NCBI GenBank assembly: GCA_015056625.1
Contig: SVFY01000020.1
Location: 1 to 53,640 of the forward strand
Direction: 5' to 3'
From: Butyrivibrio sp.
GTDB taxonomy: Bacteria; Bacillota; Clostridia; Lachnospirales; Lachnospiraceae
Length of the DNA stretch: 53,640 bases
Positions 8,896 to 17,816 of the stretch are shown here, piece by piece. The number at the start of each line of letters is the position of its first letter. Position 1 is the first letter of the stretch. Under the pieces are notes generated by a model. It ran no database searches, was not told the DNA's origin, and saw only the letters and a program-made list of their open reading frames with translations. The translations under genes and the position numbers were made by a program.

Positions 8896-9954
8896 ATGAA
8901 TACAGAAGTAATAAAAATAGAAGAAAACAATATAGACAGTGATGCCCGGTCTGCCATTGAAAGAGCAGGCAGCATCATTAAAGATGGAGGTCTGGTGGCT
9001 TTCCCCACTGAGACAGTTTACGGGCTCGGCGGAGATGCGCTAAATCCTGAGTCCTCCAAAAAGATCTATGCAGCCAAGGGAAGGCCTTCTGACAACCCGC
9101 TCATTGTCCACGTGGCAGATATGGAGTCGGTTGAAGGCATTGTAAAAGAGATCCCGCAGGCCGCAAGGAAACTGGCGGATGCTTTCTGGCCAGGACCACT
9201 TACCATGATCATGAACAAGTCTGACAAGGTCCCCTACGAGACCACTGGAGGACTTGATACTGTGGCCATCAGAATGCCAGGCAACAAGATCGCTCTTGAG
9301 CTCATCAGGAAGTCCGGAGGTTATATCGCAGCACCAAGCGCCAATACCTCAGGCCGGCCAAGTCCTACAGTTGCAAGATATTGTGTTGAGGACTTGTCAG
9401 GCAAGATCGAGATGATAATCGACGGAGGACAGGTCGGCATTGGCCTTGAGTCCACCATAGTTGATCTTACAAGTGAAAAACCAATGATCCTAAGACCTGG
9501 CTATATCACCAGGGAAATGCTTGAAGATGTTCTTGGAACAGTGGATATCGACAGGACCATCATTGATGGGAACTCCAAGGAAAGACCTAAGGCGCCCGGC
9601 ATGAAGTACCGCCACTACGCGCCAAAGGGCGAGCTTGCCATAGTTGAGGGCAGCCAGAGCGATGTGGTAGCCTACATCAACGACAGAGCCAGAGCTGCAA
9701 GGGCAGAGGGGAAAAGAGTCGGCATAATAGGCACAGATGCCACCAAGAGCCTCTATGAAGCAGACGTGGTAAAGAGCGTCGGAGACAGACAGAATGAAGC
9801 AACCATCGCCCATGAGCTCTTTAAGGTCCTTCGGGAATTTGATGATGAAAATATGGATATCATGTTTTCTGAATCTTTTGATGACAGCGGCATTGGACAG
9901 GCCATAATGAACAGGCTTCTTAAGGCTGCGGGACACAATGTCATCAGGATTTGA
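8896..9954 (+). CDS. tsaC: L-threonylcarbamoyladenylate synthase (Sua5/YwlC type)
   Basis: Makes threonylcarbamoyl-AMP from threonine, bicarbonate and ATP, the first step of tRNA t6A37 formation. 352 residues, so it is the long Sua5 type. The YrdC-like domain spans about residues 15-205 (AFPTETVYGLGGDAL, KIYAAKGRPSDNPLIVHV, and the APSANTSGRPSPT loop). The smaller Sua5 domain is at about 235-350. It starts 10 nt after the GH18-like gene, with a weak site in that gap, so translational coupling is likely. The 3' end runs to 9954 and the next real start is at 9998. Confidence 0.95.
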   Translation: MNTEVIKIEENNIDSDARSAIERAGSIIKDGGLVAFPTETVYGLGGDALNPESSKKIYAAKGRPSDNPLIVHVADMESVEGIVKEIPQAARKLADAFWPGPLTMIMNKSDKVPYETTGGLDTVAIRMPGNKIALELIRKSGGYIAAPSANTSGRPSPTVARYCVEDLSGKIEMIIDGGQVGIGLESTIVDLTSEKPMILRPGYITREMLEDVLGTVDIDRTIIDGNSKERPKAPGMKYRHYAPKGELAIVEGSQSDVVAYINDRARAARAEGKRVGIIGTDATKSLYEADVVKSVGDRQNEATIAHELFKVLREFDDENMDIMFSESFDDSGIGQAIMNRLLKAAGHNVIRI

Positions 9955-9997
9955 TATAATAACTAATGAGGGGCGTTTAAGGGAAAGAGGAGAAATT

Positions 9998-10426
9998 ATG
10001 ATAGCAATCGCAAGTGATCACGGCGGATTTGACCGCAAGGAATCAGTAAAGAAACACTTAGAGGAGAGAGGCATAGAGTACAAGGATTTCGGAACCTATG
10101 ACAAGAACTCCTGTGATTATCCTGACTTTGGCAGGGCAGCAGCAGAGGCGGTTGCAAAGGGCGAGTGCGAAAAGGGCATCGTCATCTGCACAACAGGTAT
10201 AGGCATTTCAATAGTAGCCAACAAGGTTAAGGGCATCAGATGTGCTCTTTGCTCAGAGACAACAACAGCAAGACTTACAAGGGAGCACAACGACGCAAAC
10301 ATGCTTGCCATGGGCGGCGGAATGGTTGGCGAACTTCTTGCTAACGAGATAGTAGATACTTTCCTGGACACTGAGTTCTCAAATCTTGAGAAGCACAGCC
10401 GCAGGATTGCAAAATTAGAGGATTAA
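9998..10426 (+). CDS. rpiB: ribose-5-phosphate isomerase B
   Basis: Interconverts ribose 5-phosphate and ribulose 5-phosphate in the pentose phosphate pathway; some homologues accept other sugars. 142 residues. The N-terminus MIAIASDHGGF is the family signature and decides the start: AAGAGGAG lies 6-13 nt upstream, whereas the frame is open back to 9938. The active-site segment reads ICTTGIGIS (usually CGTGIG), with the catalytic cysteine kept. The H-x-R phosphate/sugar loop is present (TREHNDANMLAMGG). It sits 43 nt after tsaC and 15 nt before upp. Confidence 0.94.
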   Translation: MIAIASDHGGFDRKESVKKHLEERGIEYKDFGTYDKNSCDYPDFGRAAAEAVAKGECEKGIVICTTGIGISIVANKVKGIRCALCSETTTARLTREHNDANMLAMGGGMVGELLANEIVDTFLDTEFSNLEKHSRRIAKLED

Positions 10427-10441
10427 AAAGGGGGATTACAA

Positions 10442-11071
10442 ATGGGCAAAGTTGTTATCATGGATCATCCTTTGATCCAGCACAAGATCGGATTTATCAG
10501 AAGAATTGATACAGGTACAAGAGATTTCAGACAGACCATCAGCGAGATAGCGATGCTCATCTGCTATGAGGCCACAAGAGACCTTCAGTTGTGTGATGTT
10601 GAGATAGAGACACCTATCTGCTGGACAACAGTAAAAGAGCTCAAGGGAAGAAAACTCTGCGTTGTTCCTATTTTAAGAGCAGGTCTTGGAATGGTAGACG
10701 GAATGCTTGCTCTTATCCCGGCAGCTAAGGTTGGTCACATTGGGCTTTACAGAGACCCGGAGACATTGAAGCCAGTAGAGTACTACTGCAAGATGCCTGC
10801 TGACATATCTGATAGAGAGATCTTTGTAGTAGATCCTATGCTTGCTACAGGCGGCTCTTCCGTTGCAGCTATCCAGATGCTCAAGGACAGAGGCTGTAAG
10901 AAGATCCACTTCATGTGCATTATCGCAGCTCCAGAGGGACTTAAGGCAATGCAGGAGGCTCACCCTGACGTAGACATTTATGTGGGAGCTCTCGACGAGA
11001 AACTCAATGAACATGGATATATTGTTCCTGGTCTTGGGGATGCAGGAGACAGGATTTTCGGAACCAAGTAA
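10442..11071 (+). CDS. upp: uracil phosphoribosyltransferase
   Basis: Pyrimidine salvage: uracil + PRPP to UMP + PPi. 209 residues, the standard length. Family signatures: [13 protein letters not shown], the PRPP loop [10 protein letters not shown], and the C-terminal uracil-binding segment [12 protein letters not shown]. It is preceded by a GGGGG-type ribosome site. Its position between rpiB and a dCMP deaminase makes a small nucleotide/pentose salvage group. Confidence 0.96.
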   Translation: MGKVVIMDHPLIQHKIGFIRRIDTGTRDFRQTISEIAMLICYEATRDLQLCDVEIETPICWTTVKELKGRKLCVVPILRAGLGMVDGMLALIPAAKVGHIGLYRDPETLKPVEYYCKMPADISDREIFVVDPMLATGGSSVAAIQMLKDRGCKKIHFMCIIAAPEGLKAMQEAHPDVDIYVGALDEKLNEHGYIVPGLGDAGDRIFGTK

Positions 11072-11083
11072 AGGGGGCCACGT

Positions 11084-11566
11084 ATGAAAAGAGATGGATA
11101 CATTTCCTGGGATGAGTACTTTATGGGAGTTGCCAAGCTTGCGGCCATGAGGTCCAAGGACCCCAACACCCAGGTAGGAAGCTGTATTGTCAGTGAAGAT
11201 AACAACATTCTGTCAATGGGCTACAATGGATTTCCCAAGGGATGTTCTGATGATGATTTCCCATGGGAGAGAGAAGGGGACGACGAGCTTACCACCAAGT
11301 ACCCTTTTGTGACCCACAGCGAACTCAATGCGATCCTTAATTACAGAGGCGGCAGCCTTGTAGGTGCCAAGCTTTATGTATCTCTTTTCCCATGTAATGA
11401 ATGCGCCAAGGCTATCATACAGTCAGGCATAAGGACCGTGGTGTATGACAGCGACAAATATAGCGACTCTCCAGCAACCAGAGCCTCCAAGAGGATGTTC
11501 GATGCAGCGGGAGTCAGGTACTATCAGTACCAGCCAAGTGGAAGGAATATCAAGATAACATTGTAA
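11084..11566 (+). CDS. comEB: dCMP deaminase (ComEB family)
   Basis: Zinc-dependent deamination of dCMP to dUMP, feeding dTMP synthesis. 160 residues. Zinc ligands are visible: H78 with the proton-shuttle E80 (HSELNAIL) and C104-x2-C107 (PCNECAKA). The N-terminal SKDPNTQVGSCIV segment is typical of dCMP deaminases. It follows upp by 12 nt and precedes the next gene by 4 nt, so co-transcription is very likely. No defect was seen. Confidence 0.93.
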   Translation: MKRDGYISWDEYFMGVAKLAAMRSKDPNTQVGSCIVSEDNNILSMGYNGFPKGCSDDDFPWEREGDDELTTKYPFVTHSELNAILNYRGGSLVGAKLYVSLFPCNECAKAIIQSGIRTVVYDSDKYSDSPATRASKRMFDAAGVRYYQYQPSGRNIKITL

Positions 11567-11570
11567 CGAC

Positions 11571-12773
11571 ATGAAAAACGGCATAGTATCAGGCAGAGCA
11601 GACAACTTCATAGTGTCTTTTGTAAAGAGGGCTATAGTCTGCATCCTGACTGCCGTTTTGTTTTTTGGCTCCATGTGCGATACAGTCTACGCCACAGAGT
11701 CAACCAAGAAGCAGCTTGAGGAAGCCAAGAAGGCCAAGCAGCAGTCCCAGAGCGAACTTGAGGGAACCAAGGACGACATAGCTGAGATGAACGAGGAAAA
11801 GAGCTCTCTCCAGGGGCAGCTCAATAACTTAAACACCCAGCTCAGCGAAGTTTCCAGCAATATCGAGCAGCTTGAAGAGCAGATAGATGACAAGGAAACA
11901 GATATCGAGAACACCCTGATGGAGCTGGATGCAGCAAGGGCCAAGGAGGAAGAGCAGTACGCCTCCATGAAAAAGCGCATACAGTTCATGTATGAGAAGC
12001 AGGACAATCTGCTGATCGGAACGCTTTTTGGGGCCACAGGAAGTTTTGCCAATTTCCTTAACCAGAAGGGCTATTTTGAACAGCTTGCAGCATATGACCG
12101 CAGGATGTTCAACGAATATATGCAGACCCGGCAGTACATCGAGGAGAAAGAGGCCACTCTGGAAGAAGAGAGAGACCAGCTTGAGGAGTACAGGGTCAAG
12201 GAACAGGCGGAGCAGAGCAGGGTTTCAGGTCTTGTGAATCAGACCTCAGGATCCATCAAGCAGTACGCCAACGATATTTCAGACGCCGAAGCCAAGGCCA
12301 AGGCGCTAGAGGACCAGATCAAGGCCCAGGAAGCTGATATCAAGAATCTTGAAGCCAAGCTGGCAGAAGAGATGAGGCTGTCCAAGCTTGCTAAGTCGTC
12401 CACCTGGCGCAATATTTCAGAAGTCTCTTTTGCAGAGGGAGACAGGGCGCTGCTTGCAAACCTTATTTACTGCGAGGCAGGGTCAGAACCCTACGAGGGC
12501 AAGGTTGCAGTAGGAGCAGTAGTTATCAACAGGGTTCTTAGCTCTGTTTATCCAGATACAGTTGTGGGAGTTATTTACCAGAACAAACAGTTTTCTCCGG
12601 TAGGAAGCGGGCGACTTGCCCTGGCTCTTGCCAATGACCAGGCTACATCCTCCTGTTATCAGGCTGCAGATGAAGCCATGAAGGGATATTCAAACGTAGG
12701 AAACTGCGTATACTTCAGAACGCCGGTACCAGGGTTATCTGGTATCAACATTGGTGGACACGTATTCTATTGA
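11571..12773 (+). CDS. secreted coiled-coil protein with C-terminal SleB/CwlJ-type cell-wall hydrolase domain
   Basis: 400 residues. A signal peptide (about 1-40, cleavage after VYA) is followed by a long coiled coil (about 40-280, rich in E/K/Q, PcsB-like). The C-terminal hydrolase domain of the SleB/CwlJ type (about 290-400) contains LIYCEAGSEPYEGKVAVGAV and ends INIGGHVFY. SleB-type enzymes cut spore cortex peptidoglycan; in other Clostridia the domain occurs in vegetative proteins, so its role here is open. It begins 4 nt after comEB with no clear ribosome site, which suggests translational coupling. A paralogue with SH3 domains instead of the coiled coil is at 37572-38678. Confidence 0.88.
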   Translation: MKNGIVSGRADNFIVSFVKRAIVCILTAVLFFGSMCDTVYATESTKKQLEEAKKAKQQSQSELEGTKDDIAEMNEEKSSLQGQLNNLNTQLSEVSSNIEQLEEQIDDKETDIENTLMELDAARAKEEEQYASMKKRIQFMYEKQDNLLIGTLFGATGSFANFLNQKGYFEQLAAYDRRMFNEYMQTRQYIEEKEATLEEERDQLEEYRVKEQAEQSRVSGLVNQTSGSIKQYANDISDAEAKAKALEDQIKAQEADIKNLEAKLAEEMRLSKLAKSSTWRNISEVSFAEGDRALLANLIYCEAGSEPYEGKVAVGAVVINRVLSSVYPDTVVGVIYQNKQFSPVGSGRLALALANDQATSSCYQAADEAMKGYSNVGNCVYFRTPVPGLSGINIGGHVFY

Positions 12774-12793
12774 TGCCTGGGCATGAAAATAGA

Positions 12794-13288
12794 TCAGCTG
12801 TTTTGGCCGGAGGCTATAAGCTCCTCAATAGGAGCAGCCAGTGGCTCAATACCATCTGAATAGATTTCATTAAGGAGCCTGTTCAGGGAGAGCAGGCTCT
12901 TTTTAAGAAGAGTCTCGTCAATGAGGCGCTTTTCAAAGGCCTCGGACAGCTCGTCCAGGTCAACGACGCGGATCTTGCCGTCAGGATAGATCTTAACATC
13001 TGCCAGAAGGTCGATCACAAGGAGCGAGTTCTTTTCGGCATCATAATCACAGGTAATGATGTCGCAGTACCAGCAAAGGAGCGAACCATCACTCTTAATG
13101 AATTTGCTTATCTTGTAGCCTCTGTCGAGATAGTAGCAGGAATAACCGCTTGAAAGATCACACCGATCCCGAATGGTCTTCCATTTGGTCACAATCATAG
13201 TGTCGGTGCGTTTAAGAATGACATCGTCTTTTAATTCGACGCATTCATCCGGTATGAAGCGTTTACGAAATAAAGTTAGACTATTCAT
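12794..13288 (-). CDS. DUF402 family protein
   Basis: 164 residues from the ATG at 13288. The frame is open up to 13456, but that extension overlaps the divergent gene and lacks family similarity; the family usually begins near the RRFIPDE-like segment seen here as KRFIPDECVELKDD. Other signatures: TKWKTIRDR, SCYYLDRGYKISKF, YCDIITCDYD and ADVKIYPDGKIRVVDLDEL. Some DUF402 members are nucleoside-phosphate phosphatases (FomD, Ntdp); the activity here is unknown. It ends 20 nt from the preceding SleB-type gene, convergent with it. Confidence 0.8.
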   Translation of the reverse strand: MNSLTLFRKRFIPDECVELKDDVILKRTDTMIVTKWKTIRDRCDLSSGYSCYYLDRGYKISKFIKSDGSLLCWYCDIITCDYDAEKNSLLVIDLLADVKIYPDGKIRVVDLDELSEAFEKRLIDETLLKKSLLSLNRLLNEIYSDGIEPLAAPIEELIASGQNS

Positions 13289-13325
13289 AGAAAAATAATA
13301 CTCTTGTGAGAATTGAAAGTCAATT

Positions 13326-15881
13326 ATGCGAGATAAATCAATTAGACTAACAATATTCAAGTCAATATATTTTGTGGCAGTGCTGATCCTGTCTCTTTTC
13401 ATCGTCAGCAGATTTTCCAACGGTGACAACGCAGACATGTCTGCTCCTATGTCCAAGGCTACTCTTCCTGTAGTAAGTCTTGTTTCTGATGGAAAAGAGA
13501 TAAACCCGCTTCACGGCTATATCAGCGAGGTGGACCTTAATTACCTCCGGGGCACTATCGTACCTGTGGGCGCGGGCAGAGAGGTCTCCTACCGCATCAA
13601 CACCTTTGGAAACAGGGTCTGGAACCTGGCTTTTGAGGTCAGGACCATCAACGGCTCAAGTCTTGTGGAAAACACTGAGATCACGGACTACAGGGAAAAC
13701 AGTGACTACATCGAAGGCTCTTTTCAGCTAAAAGACCTTATAACGGGAAATACAGAGTACATGCTGGTAATGCTGATGGATACTGAGATCGGCAGAGCCA
13801 GATACTATACAAGGTTTGTGTGGACTGAGGATGACAGCAGATACCACATGGGCGATGAGCTGGATTTTGTCCAGAAGTTCTCTGAGACAACCTTCAATAA
13901 AGAGCAGATGCAGGAATACACCAGGTATATGGAGTCCAATTCTGAAGGCGACAATACCACTTTCAACAAGGTGAACATCCACAGCAGCTTTAATCAGGTT
14001 ACCTGGGGAGACATGAATATCACCAAGCACACGGAGCCGGAAGTCTATGTGACGGACCTTCACGGGCAGACAGGCAGCTACAAGCTGATGTACAGGGTTA
14101 CTGTCAAGGACGGCACAGTTTCAAGACTCTACAATGTCACTGAGAGTTACCGCGTGAGATACACCACTGACAGACTGTATCTTTTGAATTTTGAGAGGAC
14201 TATGAATTATATCTTTGATTCAAACTCCTATTCTCTTGGCACCAACAATATCGCTCTTGGCATTTCCGACCCGGAGCTTCAGCTGGTTGAAAGCAGCGGC
14301 GGAAGCGCTTTTGCCTTTGTCAGCGAGAACAGGCTCTTTATGTTCAATGGGTCTGAAAACAAGCTGGCTTACCTGTTTGGCTTTTACGACGTGGATAACG
14401 ACGACATCAGGACCAGATGGGACAACCACGGGGTTAAGATCCTTAAGGTGGACGAAGCAGGAAACGTAAGGTTTGCTGTGGCCGGATACATGAACCGCGG
14501 TATCCACGAGGGTTGCGTGGGCATTGGGGTTTACGATTACAATACCGCCATCAACGCCGTGGAGGAGATGGCTTTTGTAGAGAGCAGGCAGTCAGCTGAG
14601 ATCCTTCGCTCCTATGTTGGGTCAATAGCCTACCTTAGCAGCAGTGATATCTTTTATGCAATGCTGGATCAGGACATTTATGCAGTGGACCTTGCGGGCA
14701 AGTCTGCAAGCTCCGTTGTTGACAATATTGGTGCGGGACAGTACAAGATCTCAGAGTCAGAGAGCACCATCGCATGGCAGAGCGATTTAAAGAGCCTCAG
14801 CCTTATGAACCTCAATAACAAGGCCAAGTCAGACATCAAGGCTGAGAACGGGGACAATATCATCCTTCTGGGATTCATGGGAGAGGACCTGGTTTACGGC
14901 CTTTGCCATTCTTACGACATCGGGATTGACAAGATTGGAAATCCAATCTACGCCATGTACAACATAAGGATTGTGGACCTTGATGGAAATACCCTGGAAA
15001 ACTATCATCCGGATGGGGTGTACGTCACAGGGGTTACAATAAACGGCAATCAGCTTAAGCTCTCAAGAGTCGTGAAGGACCAGGAGAGCGGCAGCTTTGT
15101 AGATACCTACGACGACCAGATCATCAGCACCCTGAAGGCAGAGGCTGGCAGCAACACTTTGTCAGTACTGTCTGTTGATGTATTTGAAAAGATTGTTCAG
15201 ATCACCACCAAGAATGACATTAAGTCCAAGCAGCTTCGCGTGCTCACACCTAATCAGACTTTGTTTGAGGGCACCAGAAATATCGTGCCTGAGATCAACA
15301 GGGATGTAAAAGAAAAGCCTTTCTACTACGTGTATGGTCTTGACGGCAATGTTTCAATCTATACAGATCCTGCTGATGCCGTGGTTCTCGCCTATGACAA
15401 GCCAGGCGTGGTAGTTGGAGATGACAACGACTACATCTGGTTTAAGGGCAATCTCCTCAGGTCCAACCAGATCATGTCCATAACAAGGACTGCTGAGAGC
15501 TACGAGGATATGACCACACTTGATCCCACTGTAGTGTGTCTTGATCTGATGCTGCAGTTTGAGGGAGTAAACAGAAATGTAGAGGCCCTCAGAGACGGAG
15601 GAGAGAGCGTCACCAGCATCTTGAAGAGCTCACTTCCTGAAGCTCAGATCCTTGATCTGGACGGATGCCCCATGCAGGCAATGCTCTACTATGTGAACCA
15701 GGATCTTCCTGTACTTGCCATGCTCAACGACGGAACTTCCGTGCTGCTCATTGGATTTAACGAGCAGAACACGGTGCTGATGAATCCTGTAAATGGCCAG
15801 GTCTACAAGTATGGCATGGACGATAGCGAGAAACTGTTTGAGGAGAATGGCAATCACTTTATAACGTATGTGAGGAAGTGA
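13326..15881 (+). CDS. large exported protein with C39-like C-terminal domain, function unknown
   Basis: 851 residues. A single N-terminal hydrophobic segment (about 11-28) indicates a signal anchor, so most of the protein is outside the membrane. The middle is rich in beta-strand repeats without a recognised motif and may be propeller-like (inference). The last 90 residues (LDLDGCPMQAMLYYVNQDLP ... SVLLIGFNEQNTVLMNP) resemble the C-terminal part of C39-like peptidase domains: a cysteine precedes the region but no clear catalytic histidine pair was confirmed. The start at 13326 has no strong ribosome site. It is divergent from the DUF402 gene with 37 nt between them, and a palindromic repeat begins at the stop codon. 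Confidence 0.75.
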   Translation: MRDKSIRLTIFKSIYFVAVLILSLFIVSRFSNGDNADMSAPMSKATLPVVSLVSDGKEINPLHGYISEVDLNYLRGTIVPVGAGREVSYRINTFGNRVWNLAFEVRTINGSSLVENTEITDYRENSDYIEGSFQLKDLITGNTEYMLVMLMDTEIGRARYYTRFVWTEDDSRYHMGDELDFVQKFSETTFNKEQMQEYTRYMESNSEGDNTTFNKVNIHSSFNQVTWGDMNITKHTEPEVYVTDLHGQTGSYKLMYRVTVKDGTVSRLYNVTESYRVRYTTDRLYLLNFERTMNYIFDSNSYSLGTNNIALGISDPELQLVESSGGSAFAFVSENRLFMFNGSENKLAYLFGFYDVDNDDIRTRWDNHGVKILKVDEAGNVRFAVAGYMNRGIHEGCVGIGVYDYNTAINAVEEMAFVESRQSAEILRSYVGSIAYLSSSDIFYAMLDQDIYAVDLAGKSASSVVDNIGAGQYKISESESTIAWQSDLKSLSLMNLNNKAKSDIKAENGDNIILLGFMGEDLVYGLCHSYDIGIDKIGNPIYAMYNIRIVDLDGNTLENYHPDGVYVTGVTINGNQLKLSRVVKDQESGSFVDTYDDQIISTLKAEAGSNTLSVLSVDVFEKIVQITTKNDIKSKQLRVLTPNQTLFEGTRNIVPEINRDVKEKPFYYVYGLDGNVSIYTDPADAVVLAYDKPGVVVGDDNDYIWFKGNLLRSNQIMSITRTAESYEDMTTLDPTVVCLDLMLQFEGVNRNVEALRDGGESVTSILKSSLPEAQILDLDGCPMQAMLYYVNQDLPVLAMLNDGTSVLLIGFNEQNTVLMNPVNGQVYKYGMDDSEKLFEENGNHFITYVRK

Positions 15882-15882
15882 T

Positions 15883-15989
15883 GGACAAGACACGGGGACG
15901 GTTCTGGGGATAAGACACGGGGACGGTTCTGTTGTCTTATTTTATCAGGATAAAACAAGACAACAGAACCGTCCCCGTGTCTTGTCCCC
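15883..15989. repeat. large palindromic repeat element B (GACACGGGGACGGTTCT family)
   Basis: Two tandem left copies of GACACGGGGACGGTTCT (15889-15905 and 15916-15932) face one right-arm copy of the complement (15965-15981). The inner copy pairs with the right arm over about 30 bp around TTATTTTATCAGGATAAAA. The outer left copy (from 15883) could pair with the same right arm instead, so two alternative folds exist. It begins 2 nt after the stop of the 851-residue gene and lies between two genes on the same strand. Confidence 0.9.
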
Positions 15990-16106
15990 AGTAACGTCAC
16001 CAATGACTTCCAAGTTTATAAAGAATTAACTTGTATACAATGAGTTTTTTAAATATAATATCTTGCAAGTGGTGTGGTATTCATAGCAAATGAATGGAGT
16101 ACTAAT

Positions 16107-17726
16107 ATGACAGATAATAGAAACGACGATATGGACTTTCGCGAAGTTACTGACGATGAGTCCGTAGATATAAAACAGAGAAGTGAAGAGACCAGAGACA
16201 GTGCAGGTTCAGGCAATAGCGATAGCGCAGGCAGCGACAGCGCTGGCAAGGGCAAGGAAAACGATAACCCCAACATCAGCAGCGCCCGCAGGGAGGACGT
16301 GCCTGAGTTTGAGGATGTGTGCTTTGTGTGCAGACGCCCTGAGAGCAAGGCTGGCAAGATGTTCCACCTTCCAAATAACATCTGCATCTGCGATGACTGC
16401 ATGCACAAGACCATGGATGCGGTCAGCCAGTTCGACTATCAGAACCTTTTAAACAATCCTAATCTGATGAATGAACTCAACAAGCACAACGGAAGTTTCC
16501 CTAACTTTGGGTTCTTTAACATGGATGGCATGAAGGGCGATGGGGGCATGAACATGGGTGGCATCCCCAACTCCCAGAAGATCAAGAAAAAGAGTGAGAA
16601 GCCTGAAAAACCGGCTTTTGATATCAAGAACATTCCTGCTCCTCACAAGATCAAGGCCAAGCTTGATGAGTACGTGATCGGACAGGATCAGGCCAAGAAG
16701 GTCATGTCTGTTGCGGTTTACAACCACTATAAGAGAGTTGCGACAGATACAATGGACGAGATTGAGATCGAGAAGTCAAACATCCTGCTCCTTGGACCAA
16801 CAGGTAGTGGTAAGACTTATCTTGTTAAGACCCTAGCCAAGCTCCTTGATGTGCCTCTGGCAATAGCAGATGCAACCTCACTTACAGAAGCTGGTTACAT
16901 CGGCGATGACATCGAGAGCGTAGTTAGTAAGCTCCTTGCGGCAGCAGGCAACGATGTTGAAAAGACAGAACACGGCATCATCTTTATCGACGAGATAGAC
17001 AAGATCGCGAAAAAGAAAAACACAACTTCAAGGGATGTAAGCGGCGAGTCCGTTCAGCAGGGAATGCTCAAGCTCCTTGAGGGTTCAAATGTAGAAGTTC
17101 CTGTAGGTGCCGGCAGCAAAAATGCCATGGTTCCTCTTGCAACAGTTAACACCAGGAACATTCTCTTTATTTGCGGCGGAGCCTTCCCGGATCTTGAGGA
17201 GATCATTACCCAGAGGCTCAACAAGCAGACTTCCATCGGATTTGACGCAGACCTTAAGGATAAGTACGAGGACGACCCCAATATTCTTAGCAACGTCACA
17301 ATAGATGACCTCAAGAAGTTTGGAATGATCCCTGAGTTCTTAGGAAGACTTCCGATCATCTGCACGCTTCAGGCTCTGACAAAAGAGATGCTGATACAGA
17401 TCTTAAAGGAGCCCAAGAATGCTATTTTGAAGCAGTACCAGAAGCTCCTTGCTCTTGATGAGGTGGACCTTGAGTTTGACGATTCAGCTCTTGAGGCCAT
17501 TGCAGAAAAGGCCATGGAAAAAGATACAGGAGCAAGAGCCCTTCGTGCTATCATCGAGGAGTTCATGCTGGATATCATGTATGAGATCCCCAAGGATGAG
17601 AACATCGGCAAGGTGACCATCACAAGGGATTACATAGAGGGAAAGGCTTCACCACTTATTGAGATAAGAGGCGACAGTGTTCCCAAATTACCTAAGTTTA
17701 ATACAGAAGCAGCAACCAGTGTTTAA
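16107..17726 (+). CDS. clpX: ATP-dependent Clp protease ATP-binding subunit ClpX
   Basis: AAA+ unfoldase that feeds ClpP. 539 residues, against about 420 in E. coli. A poorly conserved acidic/Ser/Gly N-terminus (about 1-65) precedes the zinc-binding domain (C72, C75, C95, C98). A Gly/Met-rich linker follows (about 130-155), then the AAA+ core with Walker A GPTGSGKT (about 230), Walker B IIFIDEID (about 290) and the ClpP-contact loop IGF at 377-379. The start at 16107 is preferred because GGAG sits 9 nt upstream; the frame is open to 16074. No clpP or tig is adjacent, so this may be a second ClpX in the genome; that cannot be settled here. Confidence 0.93.
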   Translation: MTDNRNDDMDFREVTDDESVDIKQRSEETRDSAGSGNSDSAGSDSAGKGKENDNPNISSARREDVPEFEDVCFVCRRPESKAGKMFHLPNNICICDDCMHKTMDAVSQFDYQNLLNNPNLMNELNKHNGSFPNFGFFNMDGMKGDGGMNMGGIPNSQKIKKKSEKPEKPAFDIKNIPAPHKIKAKLDEYVIGQDQAKKVMSVAVYNHYKRVATDTMDEIEIEKSNILLLGPTGSGKTYLVKTLAKLLDVPLAIADATSLTEAGYIGDDIESVVSKLLAAAGNDVEKTEHGIIFIDEIDKIAKKKNTTSRDVSGESVQQGMLKLLEGSNVEVPVGAGSKNAMVPLATVNTRNILFICGGAFPDLEEIITQRLNKQTSIGFDADLKDKYEDDPNILSNVTIDDLKKFGMIPEFLGRLPIICTLQALTKEMLIQILKEPKNAILKQYQKLLALDEVDLEFDDSALEAIAEKAMEKDTGARALRAIIEEFMLDIMYEIPKDENIGKVTITRDYIEGKASPLIEIRGDSVPKLPKFNTEAATSV

Positions 17727-17737
17727 GGCAAAAAATA

Positions 17738-17771
17738 AGACCAGTTGAGGAGTCAACTGGTCTGTTTGTTT
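17738..17771 (+). terminator. intrinsic terminator of clpX
   Basis: Perfect 11-bp stem AGACCAGTTGA/TCAACTGGTCT with a GGAG loop, followed by GTTTGTTTG. Confidence 0.85.
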
Positions 17772-17816
17772 GAATTTGGGTCTGGGGCTGTTAGCTCTTT
17801 TGCCCAGATGCAAAAA

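Noticed and set aside
13289..13456. Upstream part of the DUF402 open frame
   Set aside because: Overlaps the coding start of the divergent 851-residue gene and has no family match; start moved to 13288.
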